A stretch of 64,000 bases of DNA. Origin: SPCO01 sp964579825. GTDB taxonomy: Bacteria; Chloroflexota; Limnocylindria; Limnocylindrales; CSP1-4. The stretch covers positions 27,816 to 91,815 of the forward strand of contig CAZOHT010000013.1 of NCBI GenBank assembly GCA_964579825.1. The letters are read 5' to 3'. Shown here in pieces: positions 53,816 to 63,066 of the stretch (position 1 is the stretch's first letter; each line of letters starts with the position of its first letter). The notes beneath the pieces are model-generated. The model worked only from the letters and a program-made list of their open reading frames with translations, was not told where the DNA came from and ran no database searches. Position numbers and translations under genes: made by a program.

Positions 53816-55368
53816 CCGGGCGCCGACGCCTGCTCTGGGCGACGGCGATCCTGTCCCTCGTCGCCGGCTGCGCGTCGCCGACCGCGAGCGAGTCGCCGGC
53901 CGCGACCGGGGTCGTGCCGACCTCGAGTCCGGCCCTCGCGACCCCGACCGCGACGCCCGTGCCCGCGCCGGCGACGGCGAGCCTGAAGCTGATGGACTTC
54001 AACATCGAATATGGCGGCGAGACCATCGACTTCGCCAAGATCGTGGAGGCGGTCAAGCTGGCCGATCCGGACGTCGTGGCGCTCGAGGAGGCGACCGGCA
54101 ACACGGAGAAGCTGGCCGACGCGCTCGGCTGGCCGTACGCGAGCGTCCGCTCGCAGCTGATCTCCAAGCTGCCCCTGATCGACCCGCCGGCCGCCGACGG
54201 CCGGTACGCGTACGTCGAGGTCCGTCCCGGCGAGGTCGTCGCCATCTCGAACGTCCACCTGCCGTCCGATCCGTACGGGCCGACCGAACTCATCGCCGGG
54301 TCGAGCGTCGACGACATCCTCGCGCTCGAGGAGGCGACGCGCATGCCGGCCATCCAGGAGCGCCTGGATGTCCTGCCCGATCTCGTGGCCCAGGGGATCC
54401 CGACGTTCCTGACCGGCGACTTCAACGCCCCGTCGCACCTGGACTGGACGGACGAGGCGATCGGGCTCCGACCGCACGTGACCGCGGCCGTCCCGTGGCC
54501 GGTCAGCACCGCCATCGCCGCGGCGGGCTTCCGGGACACGTACCGCGAGCTCCACCCGGACCCGGTCGCCGATCCGGGCCTGACCTGGTGGGCCGGCCGT
54601 CCGCTCGTCGACGGCTACCCCGACCCGAGCGAGCCGCAGGACCGGATCGACATCATCTATGCCGCCGGACCCGTCACGACCGACGCGACCGTGATCGTCG
54701 GCGAAGCGGGTGGTCCGCAGGTCGACGTCGCCGTCGACCCCTGGGGCACGGATCATCGTGGGGTGATGGGCACCTTCACGGTGACGCCAGCGACGCCGGG
54801 CCCATACGTGGCCGTCGATGACCGACTGGCCACGCTCGGCGAACCGGTCATCGTCCGCTATCAGCCCACGACGGCGACCTCGTCGGTCGTGATCCGCGCC
54901 GTCGGCTCGACCGGGGAGGTCGTCGCCGAGACGACGTCCGCGCCAGCCGGTGGGCCCTGGGAGGTCGACCCCGCCGGTCTGCAGGCGGGCGACCACGAGG
55001 CCTGGCTGGTCGCCGCAGACGGGTCGGTCGAGTCGATCGCCGAGTTCACCGTGGTCGCCGCCGGTACGCCGGTCACGCTGGCGACCGACGCCGCCACCTA
55101 CGCGTCGGGCGATCCCATCACCGTCGTCTGGCGCGACGCGCCGGGGGCTCGCTGGGACTGGATCGGGGTCTATCCGCGCGGCGGGGATCCCCTCGTGGAC
55201 TCGTATCTCTTCTATGTCTACACGGACCAGTCCGTGGCCGGCAGCGTCGTGATCGACGAGAGTGGCGAGGGCGACTGGCCGATCCCGCCGGGGGACTACG
55301 ATGTCCACTACCTCCTGGACGACGGGTATGTGTCGCTCGCGTCCGCCCCGTTCGCGGTGAGCCAGTGA
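53812..55368 (+). CDS. EEP-family (exo/endonuclease-phosphatase) lipoprotein
   Basis: 518 residues, GTG start overlapping the previous stop. Lipobox (LSLVAGCAS), a Pro/Thr linker, then an endonuclease/exonuclease/phosphatase domain: LMDFNIEYGG, VVALEEATG, AISNVHLPSDPYGP, FLTGDFNAPSH and the end QDRIDIIYAAG...WGTDHRGVMGTF. C-terminal ~170 residues hold two beta domains resembling Big/immunoglobulin-like modules. Probably an extracellular phosphodiesterase or nuclease; the substrate is unknown. Confidence 0.82.
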   Translation: MTGRRRLLWATAILSLVAGCASPTASESPAATGVVPTSSPALATPTATPVPAPATASLKLMDFNIEYGGETIDFAKIVEAVKLADPDVVALEEATGNTEKLADALGWPYASVRSQLISKLPLIDPPAADGRYAYVEVRPGEVVAISNVHLPSDPYGPTELIAGSSVDDILALEEATRMPAIQERLDVLPDLVAQGIPTFLTGDFNAPSHLDWTDEAIGLRPHVTAAVPWPVSTAIAAAGFRDTYRELHPDPVADPGLTWWAGRPLVDGYPDPSEPQDRIDIIYAAGPVTTDATVIVGEAGGPQVDVAVDPWGTDHRGVMGTFTVTPATPGPYVAVDDRLATLGEPVIVRYQPTTATSSVVIRAVGSTGEVVAETTSAPAGGPWEVDPAGLQAGDHEAWLVAADGSVESIAEFTVVAAGTPVTLATDAATYASGDPITVVWRDAPGARWDWIGVYPRGGDPLVDSYLFYVYTDQSVAGSVVIDESGEGDWPIPPGDYDVHYLLDDGYVSLASAPFAVSQ

Positions 55369-56255
55369 CCGATCAGCCGCGCGTCGCGTTCCTCGGCCTC
55401 GGCACCATGGGTGCCGCGATGGCCTCGAATCTGGCCCGTGCCGGCTTCCGGGTCACCGGCTGGAACCGGACGCCGGACCGCGCGACCGAGCTGACCGAAC
55501 TCGGCGTGACGATCACAGCTTCCACGGCGGCGGCCGTCGCCGATGCGGACGTCGTCGTCATCTGCGTCTCGGACACGCCGGACGTCGACGCGGTCCTGTT
55601 CGGGAGTGGCGGTGTGGTCGACGGCGCGCGGGAGGGCCTGCTCGTCATCGACTGTTCGACCATCGCGCCGTCGGGCAGCTGGGACTTCGCCGCGCGTCTG
55701 CGTGAGCGGGGCATCGCGATGATCGACGCCCCGGTCTCGGGCGGCAGCGAGGGCGCGGTCAAGGCGACGCTCACGATCTTCGTCGGCGGCGCCGCGGAGG
55801 ACGTGGAGCGCGCTCGGCCGGTCCTGGCCGCGATGGGCAAGACGATCACCCACGTCGGCCCGATCGGCGCCGGTCAGGCGGTCAAGGCGGTCAACCAGGT
55901 CATCCTCGCCGGCGCCTACCTCGGGGTCGCCGAAGGGATCGCGCTGGCCATCAAGGCCGGGCTGGATGTCGAGCAGGTCGTCGGGGCACTCGGCGGCGGC
56001 GCGGCCCAGAGCTGGGTCCTCGAGAACCGAAGCGGCCGGATGATCGACAACGACTATCCACTCGGGTTCAAGGTCGCCCTCCATCGCAAGGACCTTGGGA
56101 TCGCCCTGGACCTGGCCCACCAGCTGGGTGCCGTCCTGCCGGTCAGCGCCTTGGCGGCGCAGCTCGAGTCGGGGTTGATCGCGGCCGGCCACGGCGACGA
56201 CGACATGTCCGCGCTGGCGCGGTCGATCCGCGGGTTGTCCGGCCTCGAGGACTGA
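55365..56255 (+). CDS. Beta-hydroxyacid dehydrogenase family oxidoreductase
   Basis: 296 residues, GTG start overlapping the previous stop. Rossmann loop AFLGLGTMGAAMASNLARAGF, substrate motif DAPVSGGSEGAVKATL, catalytic Lys in GAGQAVKAVNQVILAGAYLGVAEG, and cofactor-side KDLGIALDLA. This is the 3-hydroxyisobutyrate/tartronate semialdehyde reductase superfamily, which also has imine reductases; the exact substrate cannot be stated. The three genes 51785-56255 are coupled. Confidence 0.9.
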   Translation: MTDQPRVAFLGLGTMGAAMASNLARAGFRVTGWNRTPDRATELTELGVTITASTAAAVADADVVVICVSDTPDVDAVLFGSGGVVDGAREGLLVIDCSTIAPSGSWDFAARLRERGIAMIDAPVSGGSEGAVKATLTIFVGGAAEDVERARPVLAAMGKTITHVGPIGAGQAVKAVNQVILAGAYLGVAEGIALAIKAGLDVEQVVGALGGGAAQSWVLENRSGRMIDNDYPLGFKVALHRKDLGIALDLAHQLGAVLPVSALAAQLESGLIAAGHGDDDMSALARSIRGLSGLED

Positions 56256-56351
56256 CCCGGGGACCGACGAACCACGCGGCGCAACACCGCCCGCTGCCGA
56301 ACGTCTCACCCGTGGCCGCCGCGAGGCCTGCCCCGGACGAGGAGGTCCGAG

Positions 56352-57743
56352 ATGCGACGATCCACACGCCGTCCAGTCAGCCCGCGGTTCACCGCCTGGG
56401 TCATCGTCGGCGCGCTGGTTGTCGCAGGATGCGGGAGGGCCGCGACATCGTCCGCCCCACCCGCGACCTCGATCCCGACGCCGATCGCCTCGCCCGATCC
56501 GACCACATCGCCCACGCCGTCGGCCACGGCGCAGGCGCTTGCCATCGCGATGTCGGACGTGGCCCGTGACCCGGCCTCGATCGCTGACGCCCGGGCCGCC
56601 GCCGGAGCCATCAACGCGTTCGGGTTCGACCTGTACCGCGCCATGGCCGCGTCGGGCGACAACGTCGTCCTCTCGCCGGCCAGCGTGGCGATCGCGCTCG
56701 GGATGGCGCGGACGGCCGCTCGCGGCCAGACGGCCTCGGAGATGGACGCCGTCCTGCGCGATGTCGCGTCCGATGACCACGCCGGGTGGCTCAATGGCCT
56801 GGACCAGGCGCTGGCCTCGAGGTCCACCACGTTCACCGACGATGAAGGCACGCCGCACGACCAGACCCTCGAGCTCGCCAACGCCTACGTCGCCCAGCAG
56901 GGGTTCGACTTCGAGCCGGCGTACCTGGACGCACTCGCCGCGCGCTTCGGCGCCGGCGTCCACACCGTCGACTACGAGCGGGACGCGGAGGCGGCCCGGG
57001 GCCTGATCAACGAGTGGGCGAGCGAGTGGACCCGGGGACGGATCCCGGCCGTCCTGCAGCCGGGTGACGTCACCGCGGAGACGCGCCTCGCCCTGGTCAA
57101 CGCGATCTACCTGAAGGCGTCCTGGGCCCGCCAGTTCCAGGAGGACCAGACCGTCTCGGCGCCGTTCACGCGACCGGACGGCACGACCGTCCCGGTGCCG
57201 ATGATGCGCGTCGGCCAGGCCGCCTGCGCCCAGGGTGATGGGTGGGCCGCGGCGGACATCCCCTACCTGGGGGGTGAGCTATCGATGCTGCTGATCGTCC
57301 CGGACGATCCGTCGACGTTCGAAGCGGGACTGGATGGCGACCGGATCGCCGAGATCGACGCGGCGCTGGAGGCGACCTACGCCCAGGCCGACGTGACCAT
57401 GCCGAGGTTCGACATCGAGACCCGCCAGGAACTCGGCGACGTCCTGGCCGCGCTGGGCATGCCGAGCGCTCTGGACGCCGAACGCGCCGACTTCTCCGGC
57501 ATGACGACCGCGGAACGCCTGTTCATCGGCAAGGTCATCCACCAGGCGAACATCAGCGTCGACGAGAAGGGGACCGAAGCCGCCGCCGTCACGGTCGTCG
57601 GCATGGACACCACCGGCGGCGGTCCGTCGGAGACGTGCACGGCCCACGCGGACCGACCGTTCCTGTTCGCCGTCCGCGACGTGGAGACCGGTGCGATCCT
57701 GTTCATGGGTCGCGTCGCGGATCCATCGATCGGTCGTGACTGA
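56352..57743 (+). CDS. Serpin lipoprotein (serine protease inhibitor)
   Basis: 463 residues. Lipobox (VGALVVAGCG) and a Pro/Ser/Thr linker, then a complete serpin domain: NVVLSPASVAIALGMARTAARG, LVNAIYLKASWARQF, LSMLLIVPDD, IHQANISVDEKGTEAAAVTVVG and ADRPFLFAVRDVETGAILFMGRV. The hinge EKGTEAAAVTVV is of the inhibitory kind. Counting 17 residues from the hinge Glu places P1 near Thr-Thr-Gly, an inference. Ribosome site AGGAGG. Likely a surface defence against proteases. Confidence 0.93.
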   Translation: MRRSTRRPVSPRFTAWVIVGALVVAGCGRAATSSAPPATSIPTPIASPDPTTSPTPSATAQALAIAMSDVARDPASIADARAAAGAINAFGFDLYRAMAASGDNVVLSPASVAIALGMARTAARGQTASEMDAVLRDVASDDHAGWLNGLDQALASRSTTFTDDEGTPHDQTLELANAYVAQQGFDFEPAYLDALAARFGAGVHTVDYERDAEAARGLINEWASEWTRGRIPAVLQPGDVTAETRLALVNAIYLKASWARQFQEDQTVSAPFTRPDGTTVPVPMMRVGQAACAQGDGWAAADIPYLGGELSMLLIVPDDPSTFEAGLDGDRIAEIDAALEATYAQADVTMPRFDIETRQELGDVLAALGMPSALDAERADFSGMTTAERLFIGKVIHQANISVDEKGTEAAAVTVVGMDTTGGGPSETCTAHADRPFLFAVRDVETGAILFMGRVADPSIGRD

Positions 57744-57769
57744 TCCGCCGTCATTGCGCGGTGGCGACC

Positions 57770-58945
57770 TCAGTCCAGGCCGACGAGCAGCATCGGGTCG
57801 CCCAGCTTGCCGTCGTAGCGCGGGCGGAAGCGTTCGGCGTTGTACATGACCGGGACGTCCACCTTGCGCGGCCCGAGCGATGGGTCGGGCAGGGGAGCGT
57901 GGGCGTACTTGCCGTCCTGGATGGCGACCATCCGGCCCGTCGTCCCGCTCTCGACCAGGTCCATCGCCACGTTGGCGAAGGTGGTCGCCACCATCGAGTC
58001 GATCGAGTCGGGCTCGCCGCTCCGGAGGTCGTACGTCAGTTCGGACGCGAGCGTCTCGATCCCGGTCCGAGCCCGCAGTTCGTAGGCCAGCGCCTCACCG
58101 ACATTCGCCTTGTGCCGATGGCCGAAGGCGTCCGCTTCGCCGACGTCCTGCATCTCCGCGCCACGCCAGATCGCGCCCTCGGCGGTGATGACGAACGAGT
58201 AGTGGCTCGGGTTGTCGCGGTGGTCGGCGGCGAGGAGCGCGGCCAGGGCATCCAGGTCGTACGGCGCCTCCGGGATGACGCAGCGCCCGGACGTCACATA
58301 CGCCGTGTACAGGGCCGAGAACCCGGCGTCGCGCCCGAAGATCCGGAAGACCCCGATCCGTTCGTGGCTGCCCAGGGTCGTGCGCTGACGGTTGATGGCC
58401 TCCTTGGCACGGGTGATGGCGGTGGAGAAGCCGATGCAGTACTCGGTGCCCTGCACGTCGTTGTCCATCGTCTTGGGGATCGCCATCAGCGAGACGCCGG
58501 CATCGGCGAGGACCTGCGAGTAGGACAGCGTGTCGTCGCCACCGATGGTCACGAGCACGTCGACGCCCAGCGCGGACAGGTGATCGAGCACGAGCGGGGT
58601 CAGGTCGTAGCGGTCCTCGTCGGTCGCGAAGCGGGCTCGGTCGGCGTCGCTCAGCCATGCGGGCAGGCCGGCGGCGCGCATCCGGCGCGGGTTCGTCCGC
58701 GAGGTGTGCAGGATGGTGCCGCCGGTCCGGTCGATCGTCCGGGTGTTCGTTCGGTCGAGGATCCGCAGGTAGTCGGGGTCGAGCTCGGCCGCGGGCCGGA
58801 CGTGGGTGAGGCCCTCCCAGCCGCGGCGGAATCCGAGGACGTCATAGCCCGCCTCGGTGGCTCGGTAGACGACGCTCTTGATGACGGCGTTGAGGCCGGG
58901 GACGTCACCGCCGCCGGTCAGGATGGCGATCCGTTTGTGACTCAT
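57770..58945 (-). CDS. 6-phosphofructokinase, probably PPi-dependent
   Basis: 391 residues. The family folds around TGGGDVPGLNAVIKSVV and the active site PKTMDNDVQGTEYCIGFSTA, RIFGRDAGFSALYTAYV. The phosphoryl-donor loop reads TIGGDDTLSYS (Asp138 where ATP enzymes have Gly) and PKTMDND has Lys158 where ATP enzymes have Gly. Both are residues known to mark pyrophosphate-dependent PFKs. It would catalyse a reversible glycolytic step. It faces the serpin gene with 26 bp between the stops. Confidence 0.87.
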   Translation of the reverse strand: MSHKRIAILTGGGDVPGLNAVIKSVVYRATEAGYDVLGFRRGWEGLTHVRPAAELDPDYLRILDRTNTRTIDRTGGTILHTSRTNPRRMRAAGLPAWLSDADRARFATDEDRYDLTPLVLDHLSALGVDVLVTIGGDDTLSYSQVLADAGVSLMAIPKTMDNDVQGTEYCIGFSTAITRAKEAINRQRTTLGSHERIGVFRIFGRDAGFSALYTAYVTSGRCVIPEAPYDLDALAALLAADHRDNPSHYSFVITAEGAIWRGAEMQDVGEADAFGHRHKANVGEALAYELRARTGIETLASELTYDLRSGEPDSIDSMVATTFANVAMDLVESGTTGRMVAIQDGKYAHAPLPDPSLGPRKVDVPVMYNAERFRPRYDGKLGDPMLLVGLD

Positions 58946-59029
58946 ATGGCGTCATGCTACCCCTGCCTCGGATGCCTCGATGGTTGCGGCTGGGTGTCGG
59001 GTCGAGTCGGTCCGGAGCGGCCCGTCTGC

Positions 59030-59035
59030 TAGCAT
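59030..59035 (+). promoter_or_regulatory. -10 box TAGCAT, possibly leaderless start
   Basis: TAGCAT lies 6 bases before the ATG at 59042, the same spacing as at 11904 and nearly that at 2868. Confidence 0.45.
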
Positions 59036-59041
59036 CGAGCC

Positions 59042-59482
59042 ATGAACTACGAGCTGTTCATGGGCGAGGCCCTGGCCGAGGCGAAGCTCGCACTGGCCAA
59101 GGGCGAGCGGCCCGTCGCCGCGGTCGCCGTGGTCGACGGGGGGATGGTCGCCCGCGCCCATGACCGGGTCGAGGAGACGAACGACCCGACCGCGCACGCC
59201 GTGATCAGCGCCCTTCGCGAGGCGTCCCGCAAGCTCGGGCGGGTCCGCCTGGCCGATGCCACGATCTTCGCGACGCATGAGCCGTGCGCGATGTGCATCG
59301 GCGCGCTGCTGCAGAGCGACGTCGAGGCGCTCGTCTACGCCATGCCGGACGAGCGGGAGGGTGCGGCAGGCTCGGTGATCCAACTCGCCCAGCATGCGTC
59401 CATGCCCAGGCAGATCAAGGTCGTGAGCGGCATCCGCCGCGACGAGGCCGCCGCGCTGTTCGCGACCGTCGCCCTGCGCTGA
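59042..59482 (+). CDS. TadA-like deaminase fold lacking catalytic Glu
   Basis: 146 residues. The cytidine/adenosine deaminase fold is clear: MGEALAEAKLALAKGERPVAAVAVV, DPTAHAVISALREASR and HEPCAMCIGALLQSDV. Zinc ligands His52, Cys82 and Cys85 are kept, but the proton-shuttling Glu of HAE is Val54 (codon GTG). This parallels the inactive Tad3/ADAT3 partner of eukaryotic tRNA deaminases. It may be a pseudoenzyme, a partner of a true TadA, or have another chemistry. tRNA-Ser(CGA) follows 69 bp downstream. Confidence 0.85.
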   Translation: MNYELFMGEALAEAKLALAKGERPVAAVAVVDGGMVARAHDRVEETNDPTAHAVISALREASRKLGRVRLADATIFATHEPCAMCIGALLQSDVEALVYAMPDEREGAAGSVIQLAQHASMPRQIKVVSGIRRDEAAALFATVALR

Positions 59483-59551
59483 CGGACCGCGGCGCCCGTC
59501 GCTCAGCGAGGCTCACCGGGTCCGTCGGCCCGGTTTGGTATCCTCTCCGGC

Positions 59552-59637
<86 letters not shown>

Positions 59638-59647
59638 CTCGCTCGTC

Positions 59648-59770
59648 GGTCTGACGGCCCTGGATGCGTCAGCGCCTGCGCTCCGCGCTCACGCATCTTC
59701 GGATGCGCTCGCTGTGGTGCTCGGTCGCTTCCTTTCCAGGATCCGCCATCCCAACGACCGAGAGGTGCCG
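59648..59770 (+). repeat. Structured spacer repeat, copy A
   Basis: Homologous to copy B at 59907-60025. It contains hairpin 1, CTGACG-10-CGTCAG (59651-59672), and hairpin 2, CGCATC-TTCG-GATGCG (59692-59707). Hairpin 2 differs from copy B by a compensated base pair. It lies directly downstream of tRNA-Ser(CGA). No coding potential is evident. Confidence 0.7.
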
Positions 59771-59809
59771 GTCGCTCAACCACGACCGAGTGAGACTCGC
59801 GCCCTTCGG

Positions 59810-59897
59810 GGAGAGGTCGCCTAGTGGACTATGGCGCCGCACTGGAAATGCGGTTTGGGGCAACCCATCGCGGGTTCGAATCCCGCCCTCTCCGCCA
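59810..59897 (+). tRNA. tRNA-Ser (GGA)
   Basis: GGAGAGG/CCTCTCC acceptor, encoded CCA, anticodon loop CT-GGA-AA, long variable arm (TGGGG-CAA-CCCA). Its start is 258 bp from that of tRNA-Ser(CGA), the same period as the downstream repeats. Confidence 0.97.
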
Positions 59898-59906
59898 CCT
59901 TCGGTC

Positions 59907-60025
59907 GGTCTGACGGCCCTTGCGGCGTCAGCGCCTCCGCGTCCTCGCTCACGCACCTTCAGGTGCGCTCGCTCCGGTGCTCGGACGCTTCCTTGCCATG
60001 TCCGCCATCTCGACGACCGGAGATC
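59907..60025 (+). repeat. Structured spacer repeat, copy B
   Basis: Hairpin 1 CTGACG-10-CGTCAG (59910-59931) and hairpin 2 CGCACC-TTCA-GGTGCG (59952-59967). Compared with copy A, the T-A pair of hairpin 2 has become C-G on both sides, so the stem is preserved. It directly follows tRNA-Ser(GGA). Confidence 0.7.
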
Positions 60026-60094
60026 CGGCGTCGTCCGCGGCGCAACCTACCTTCGTCCGGCGGCCGAGCGATGACCCCTGCTATCCTTCCCGAG

Positions 60095-60320
60095 CCGTGC
60101 TAGGCGGGGAACTAGCGGTGCCCTGTACCTGCAATCCGCTCCAGCAGGGCTGAATCCCCTCCCGAGGTCTCCGCTTCCGAACGCTGCCCGACGGCGCGAC
60201 GTTGAGGATCGGGTCCCGCGCAGCGGCGAACCGCGAACCGTGTCAGATCCGGAAGGAAGCAGCACTAAGCGATCATCGTCGGGTGCCGCGGAACGGCCTG
60301 GTCCGAGCCGCCCGTCACGG
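60095..60320 (+). ncRNA. ffs: Signal recognition particle RNA, large bacterial type
   Basis: The sequence has the conserved 5' domain (GTGCTAGGCGGGGAACTAGC, then GGTGCCCTGTACCTGCAATC) of large-type SRP RNAs and, near 60242-60265, the Ffh-binding apex TCAGATCCGGAAGGAAGCAGC. The ends pair: CCGTG at 60095 with CACGG ending at 60320. A TATCCT -10 box is at 60082-60087. The RNA forms the core of the SRP that targets ribosomes making membrane proteins. Confidence 0.92.
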
Positions 60321-60394
60321 TGGGCACGGGGGCGCCCAGCTCGACGGAGGGTGCACGGCACTTCAAGCTGGCATGCCACGGGACGGAGGTGACG

Positions 60395-62044
60395 GTGACG
60401 GACGCGATCCCGCACCAGGCGCTGTACCGACGCTGGCGCGCCCAGACCTTCGCCCAGATCGTCGGCCAGGACGCGGTGGTCCAGACGCTGCGTAACGGCG
60501 TCCGCGCCGAACGGGTCAGTCACGCGGTCCTGTTCGTCGGTCCGCGCGGGACCGGCAAGACCTCCCTCGCCCGGATCCTCGCCAAGGCGCTCAACTGCAC
60601 CAACCTCCAGGACGGCGACGCCTGCGACGTCTGCGACGCCTGCGTATCCATCCGCGAAGGCACCACGCTGGACCTTATCGAGATCGACGCCGCCAGCAAC
60701 CGCGGCATCGAAGCCGTGCGGGATCTGCGCGAGCGCCTGCCGTACCCGCCCGGCCAGCTCCGCCGGAAGGTCTACATCCTCGACGAGGCCCACCAGATCA
60801 CGAAGGACGCCTGGAACGCGCTCCTGAAGTCGATCGAGGAACCGCCGCCGTTCGTCAACTTCATGTTCGCCTCGACCGAGCCATCCGGCTTCCCGGCCGC
60901 GATCCTGTCGCGTCTCCAGCGCTACGACGTCCGACGCCTGACGGTCGACGAGATCGAAGGCAAGCTCGTCCGGATCCTGGCGGCCGACGGGCGCGAAGCC
61001 GAGCCGACCGCCGTCCGGCTGATCGCCCGCCTGGCCGCCGGTGGGATGCGCGACGCCGAGTCCATGCTGGACCAGCTCCTGTCCACCGCGCCTGAACGGA
61101 TCACCGAGGCGGACGTTCGAGACCTCCTCGGCCTGGCCGATGCCGATGCCGTCGACGCCTTCGTGGATGCCCTCGTGGCGCACGACCCAGCCGCCGGGAT
61201 CGCCCTGATCGACTCGCTCGAGGAGCGGGGTCGAGACCCGCGGACGCTGCTCGACCAGGCGGTGGAGGTCCTCCGGGCCAGGCTGGTCGCCACGCTTGCG
61301 AACCCCGACCAGGCCGATCCGTCGGCGACCGCCGAGGCGGCGCGCCGGTTGGCCTCCATCGACCCGACCCGGGCCGGGATCGGCGGTCTGCGCCTGCAGC
61401 TGGAACTCGCGCTGTTCGGCGGTGGGTCGCCCGACCCGGCCGCCGTCCCGGCGGCCCGACCCGTCGTGGCGACCCCGGTGGCCATCGCCGTGTCGCAGGC
61501 CCCGGCTCCACGATCGACGCCACCAGCGGCCAGGGCCTCGAAGGCACCGGCCGCTCCGCCAGCCGCGCCGCCGCCCGATCCGGCGCCGATGGCCGCGGTC
61601 GAGCCGCCCCCGCCCGAGCCGACATCAGCCGAACCGCCACGCGTCGCCGCGACGCCCGCGCCGACACCCGCCCCGCCGGCGACCCCGATCGGGGAGACGC
61701 GGGATCCGGCCCTGGCCGAGCTGCTGGCGGTCTGGCCGGCGATCGTGGCCCGGTTGAGCGAGAACCCGCCGACGAAGCCGCTCATCACGAAGTGCCGTCC
61801 GGTCGCCTTCGAGGGCAGCATCGTGACCCTCGGCTTCCCGGAGGAGCAGGCGTTCCTGAAGGACGCCGCGGAGCGTCGCAAGGGCACCATCGAGGCCGGC
61901 ATCGGGTCCGTCCTCGGCCGCGATGTCGGCGTCCGCTGCATCGTGGCCAACGTGGAGATCGCGGAGGCTGACGCCGGGTTCGTCCTGGCCGAGGCGCGCC
62001 GCATCTTCGCCGACGACCTCATCGACGTCGGCGAGGTGAGCTGA
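60395..62044 (+). CDS. dnaX: DNA polymerase III subunits gamma/tau
   Basis: 549 residues from a GTG with GGAGG 5 bases upstream. Clamp-loader ATPase. Walker A GPRGTGKTSLARI (~49-57), a zinc module (C at ~NCTNL, then ACDVCDAC), Walker B DEAHQI and sensor 1 FASTEP. A Pro/Ala-rich linker (~370-450) leads to a C-terminal tau-like domain. The run of A bases that causes gamma frameshifting in E. coli is not evident. An upstream GTG at 60389 is possible. It starts 75 bp after the SRP RNA. Confidence 0.94.
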   Translation: MTDAIPHQALYRRWRAQTFAQIVGQDAVVQTLRNGVRAERVSHAVLFVGPRGTGKTSLARILAKALNCTNLQDGDACDVCDACVSIREGTTLDLIEIDAASNRGIEAVRDLRERLPYPPGQLRRKVYILDEAHQITKDAWNALLKSIEEPPPFVNFMFASTEPSGFPAAILSRLQRYDVRRLTVDEIEGKLVRILAADGREAEPTAVRLIARLAAGGMRDAESMLDQLLSTAPERITEADVRDLLGLADADAVDAFVDALVAHDPAAGIALIDSLEERGRDPRTLLDQAVEVLRARLVATLANPDQADPSATAEAARRLASIDPTRAGIGGLRLQLELALFGGGSPDPAAVPAARPVVATPVAIAVSQAPAPRSTPPAARASKAPAAPPAAPPPDPAPMAAVEPPPPEPTSAEPPRVAATPAPTPAPPATPIGETRDPALAELLAVWPAIVARLSENPPTKPLITKCRPVAFEGSIVTLGFPEEQAFLKDAAERRKGTIEAGIGSVLGRDVGVRCIVANVEIAEADAGFVLAEARRIFADDLIDVGEVS

Positions 62045-62119
62045 CTCGCTGAGGCGACCCTGCACGGCGAGACCGCATCCGCCAGACTGACCGGACGACA
62101 CCAGCACGAGGAGCCCAGC

Positions 62120-62425
62120 ATGGGGATGGCCAATCTGCAGCGGATGGCCCAGCAGATGCAGCAGGAGATGCTGCGCGTCCAGACGGAACTCGAATCCACC
62201 ATCGTGGACGGCTCCGCCGGCGGCGGGGTCGTCACCGCCACGGTGACCGGCAAGCAGGAGGTCGTCAGCGTGACGATCGATCCGTCGGCGGTCGACCCGG
62301 CCGATGTCGAGATGCTCCAGGACCTCGTGGTCGCCGCGGTCAACGACGCGATCCGCGCGTCCCGCCAGCTGGAAGCGGAGAAGATGGCCGCGGTCACCGG
62401 CGGCCTCAAGATCCCCGGCCTCTAG
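62120..62425 (+). CDS. YbaB/EbfC nucleoid-associated protein
   Basis: 101 residues. Helix-rich N-terminus MANLQRMAQQMQQEMLRVQTEL, beta core GGGVVTATVTGKQEVVSVTIDP and C-terminal helix. It binds DNA as a dimer. The dnaX-ybaB-recR order is the usual bacterial one. Confidence 0.94.
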   Translation: MGMANLQRMAQQMQQEMLRVQTELESTIVDGSAGGGVVTATVTGKQEVVSVTIDPSAVDPADVEMLQDLVVAAVNDAIRASRQLEAEKMAAVTGGLKIPGL

Positions 62426-62436
62426 TCGACCGCCGC

Positions 62437-63066
62437 GTGGCCACCCCGCTCATCGAACCCGTCGCTCGACTCATCGAGTCGTTCGCGCGCCTGCCCGGCA
62501 TCGGACCGAAGACCGCCCAGCGCCTGACCTACCACCTCCTGCGCGCCCCCGACGCCGAAGCGCGGGCGCTCGCCGCCGCCCTGGTCGATGTCCGGGACAA
62601 GGTCGTCTTCTGCGACCGCTGCTTCAACATCAGCGACGCCCCGCTCTGCCCGATCTGCCGTGACCCCGGGCGCGACGTCCGCCGGCTGTGCGTCGTCGAG
62701 GAACCGCTCGACGTCCTGGCCCTCGAGCGGACCGGCGAGTTCAAGGGCGTCTACCACGTTCTCCATGGGGCGATCTCGCCCATCGACGGGATCGGACCGG
62801 ACCGCCTGAAGATCCGTGAGCTCCTGGCCCGGGCCGACGAGGCGAGTCGTGACGGCACGCCGTTCATCGAGGTCATCCTGGCGACGAACCCGACGCTGGA
62901 AGGGGAGGCCACCGCGATGTACCTGGCCGAGCGACTCGAGCCCGTCGTCGGGGTGGTCAGCCGCATCGCCCGCGGCCTGCCCGTCGGTGGAGACCTCGAA
63001 TATGCCGATGAGGTGACCCTCATCCGGGCGCTGCAGGGCCGGCGGACGATGGAGGACGCGCGGTGA
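62437..63066 (+). CDS. recR: Recombination protein RecR
   Basis: 209 residues, GTG start. N-terminal helix-hairpin-helix (FARLPGIGPKTAQRLTYHLL), the four-Cys zinc motif CDRCFNISDAPLCPIC and a Toprim domain (LCVVEEPLDVLALERTGEFKGVYHVLHG). It loads RecA at gaps with RecF/RecO. The stop overlaps the next GTG. Confidence 0.96.
   Translation: MATPLIEPVARLIESFARLPGIGPKTAQRLTYHLLRAPDAEARALAAALVDVRDKVVFCDRCFNISDAPLCPICRDPGRDVRRLCVVEEPLDVLALERTGEFKGVYHVLHGAISPIDGIGPDRLKIRELLARADEASRDGTPFIEVILATNPTLEGEATAMYLAERLEPVVGVVSRIARGLPVGGDLEYADEVTLIRALQGRRTMEDAR

Noticed and set aside
52936..55308. A 790-residue minus-strand frame
   Set aside because: Antisense shadow of the YbaY-repeat and EEP genes, both of which have signal peptides and recognisable motifs.
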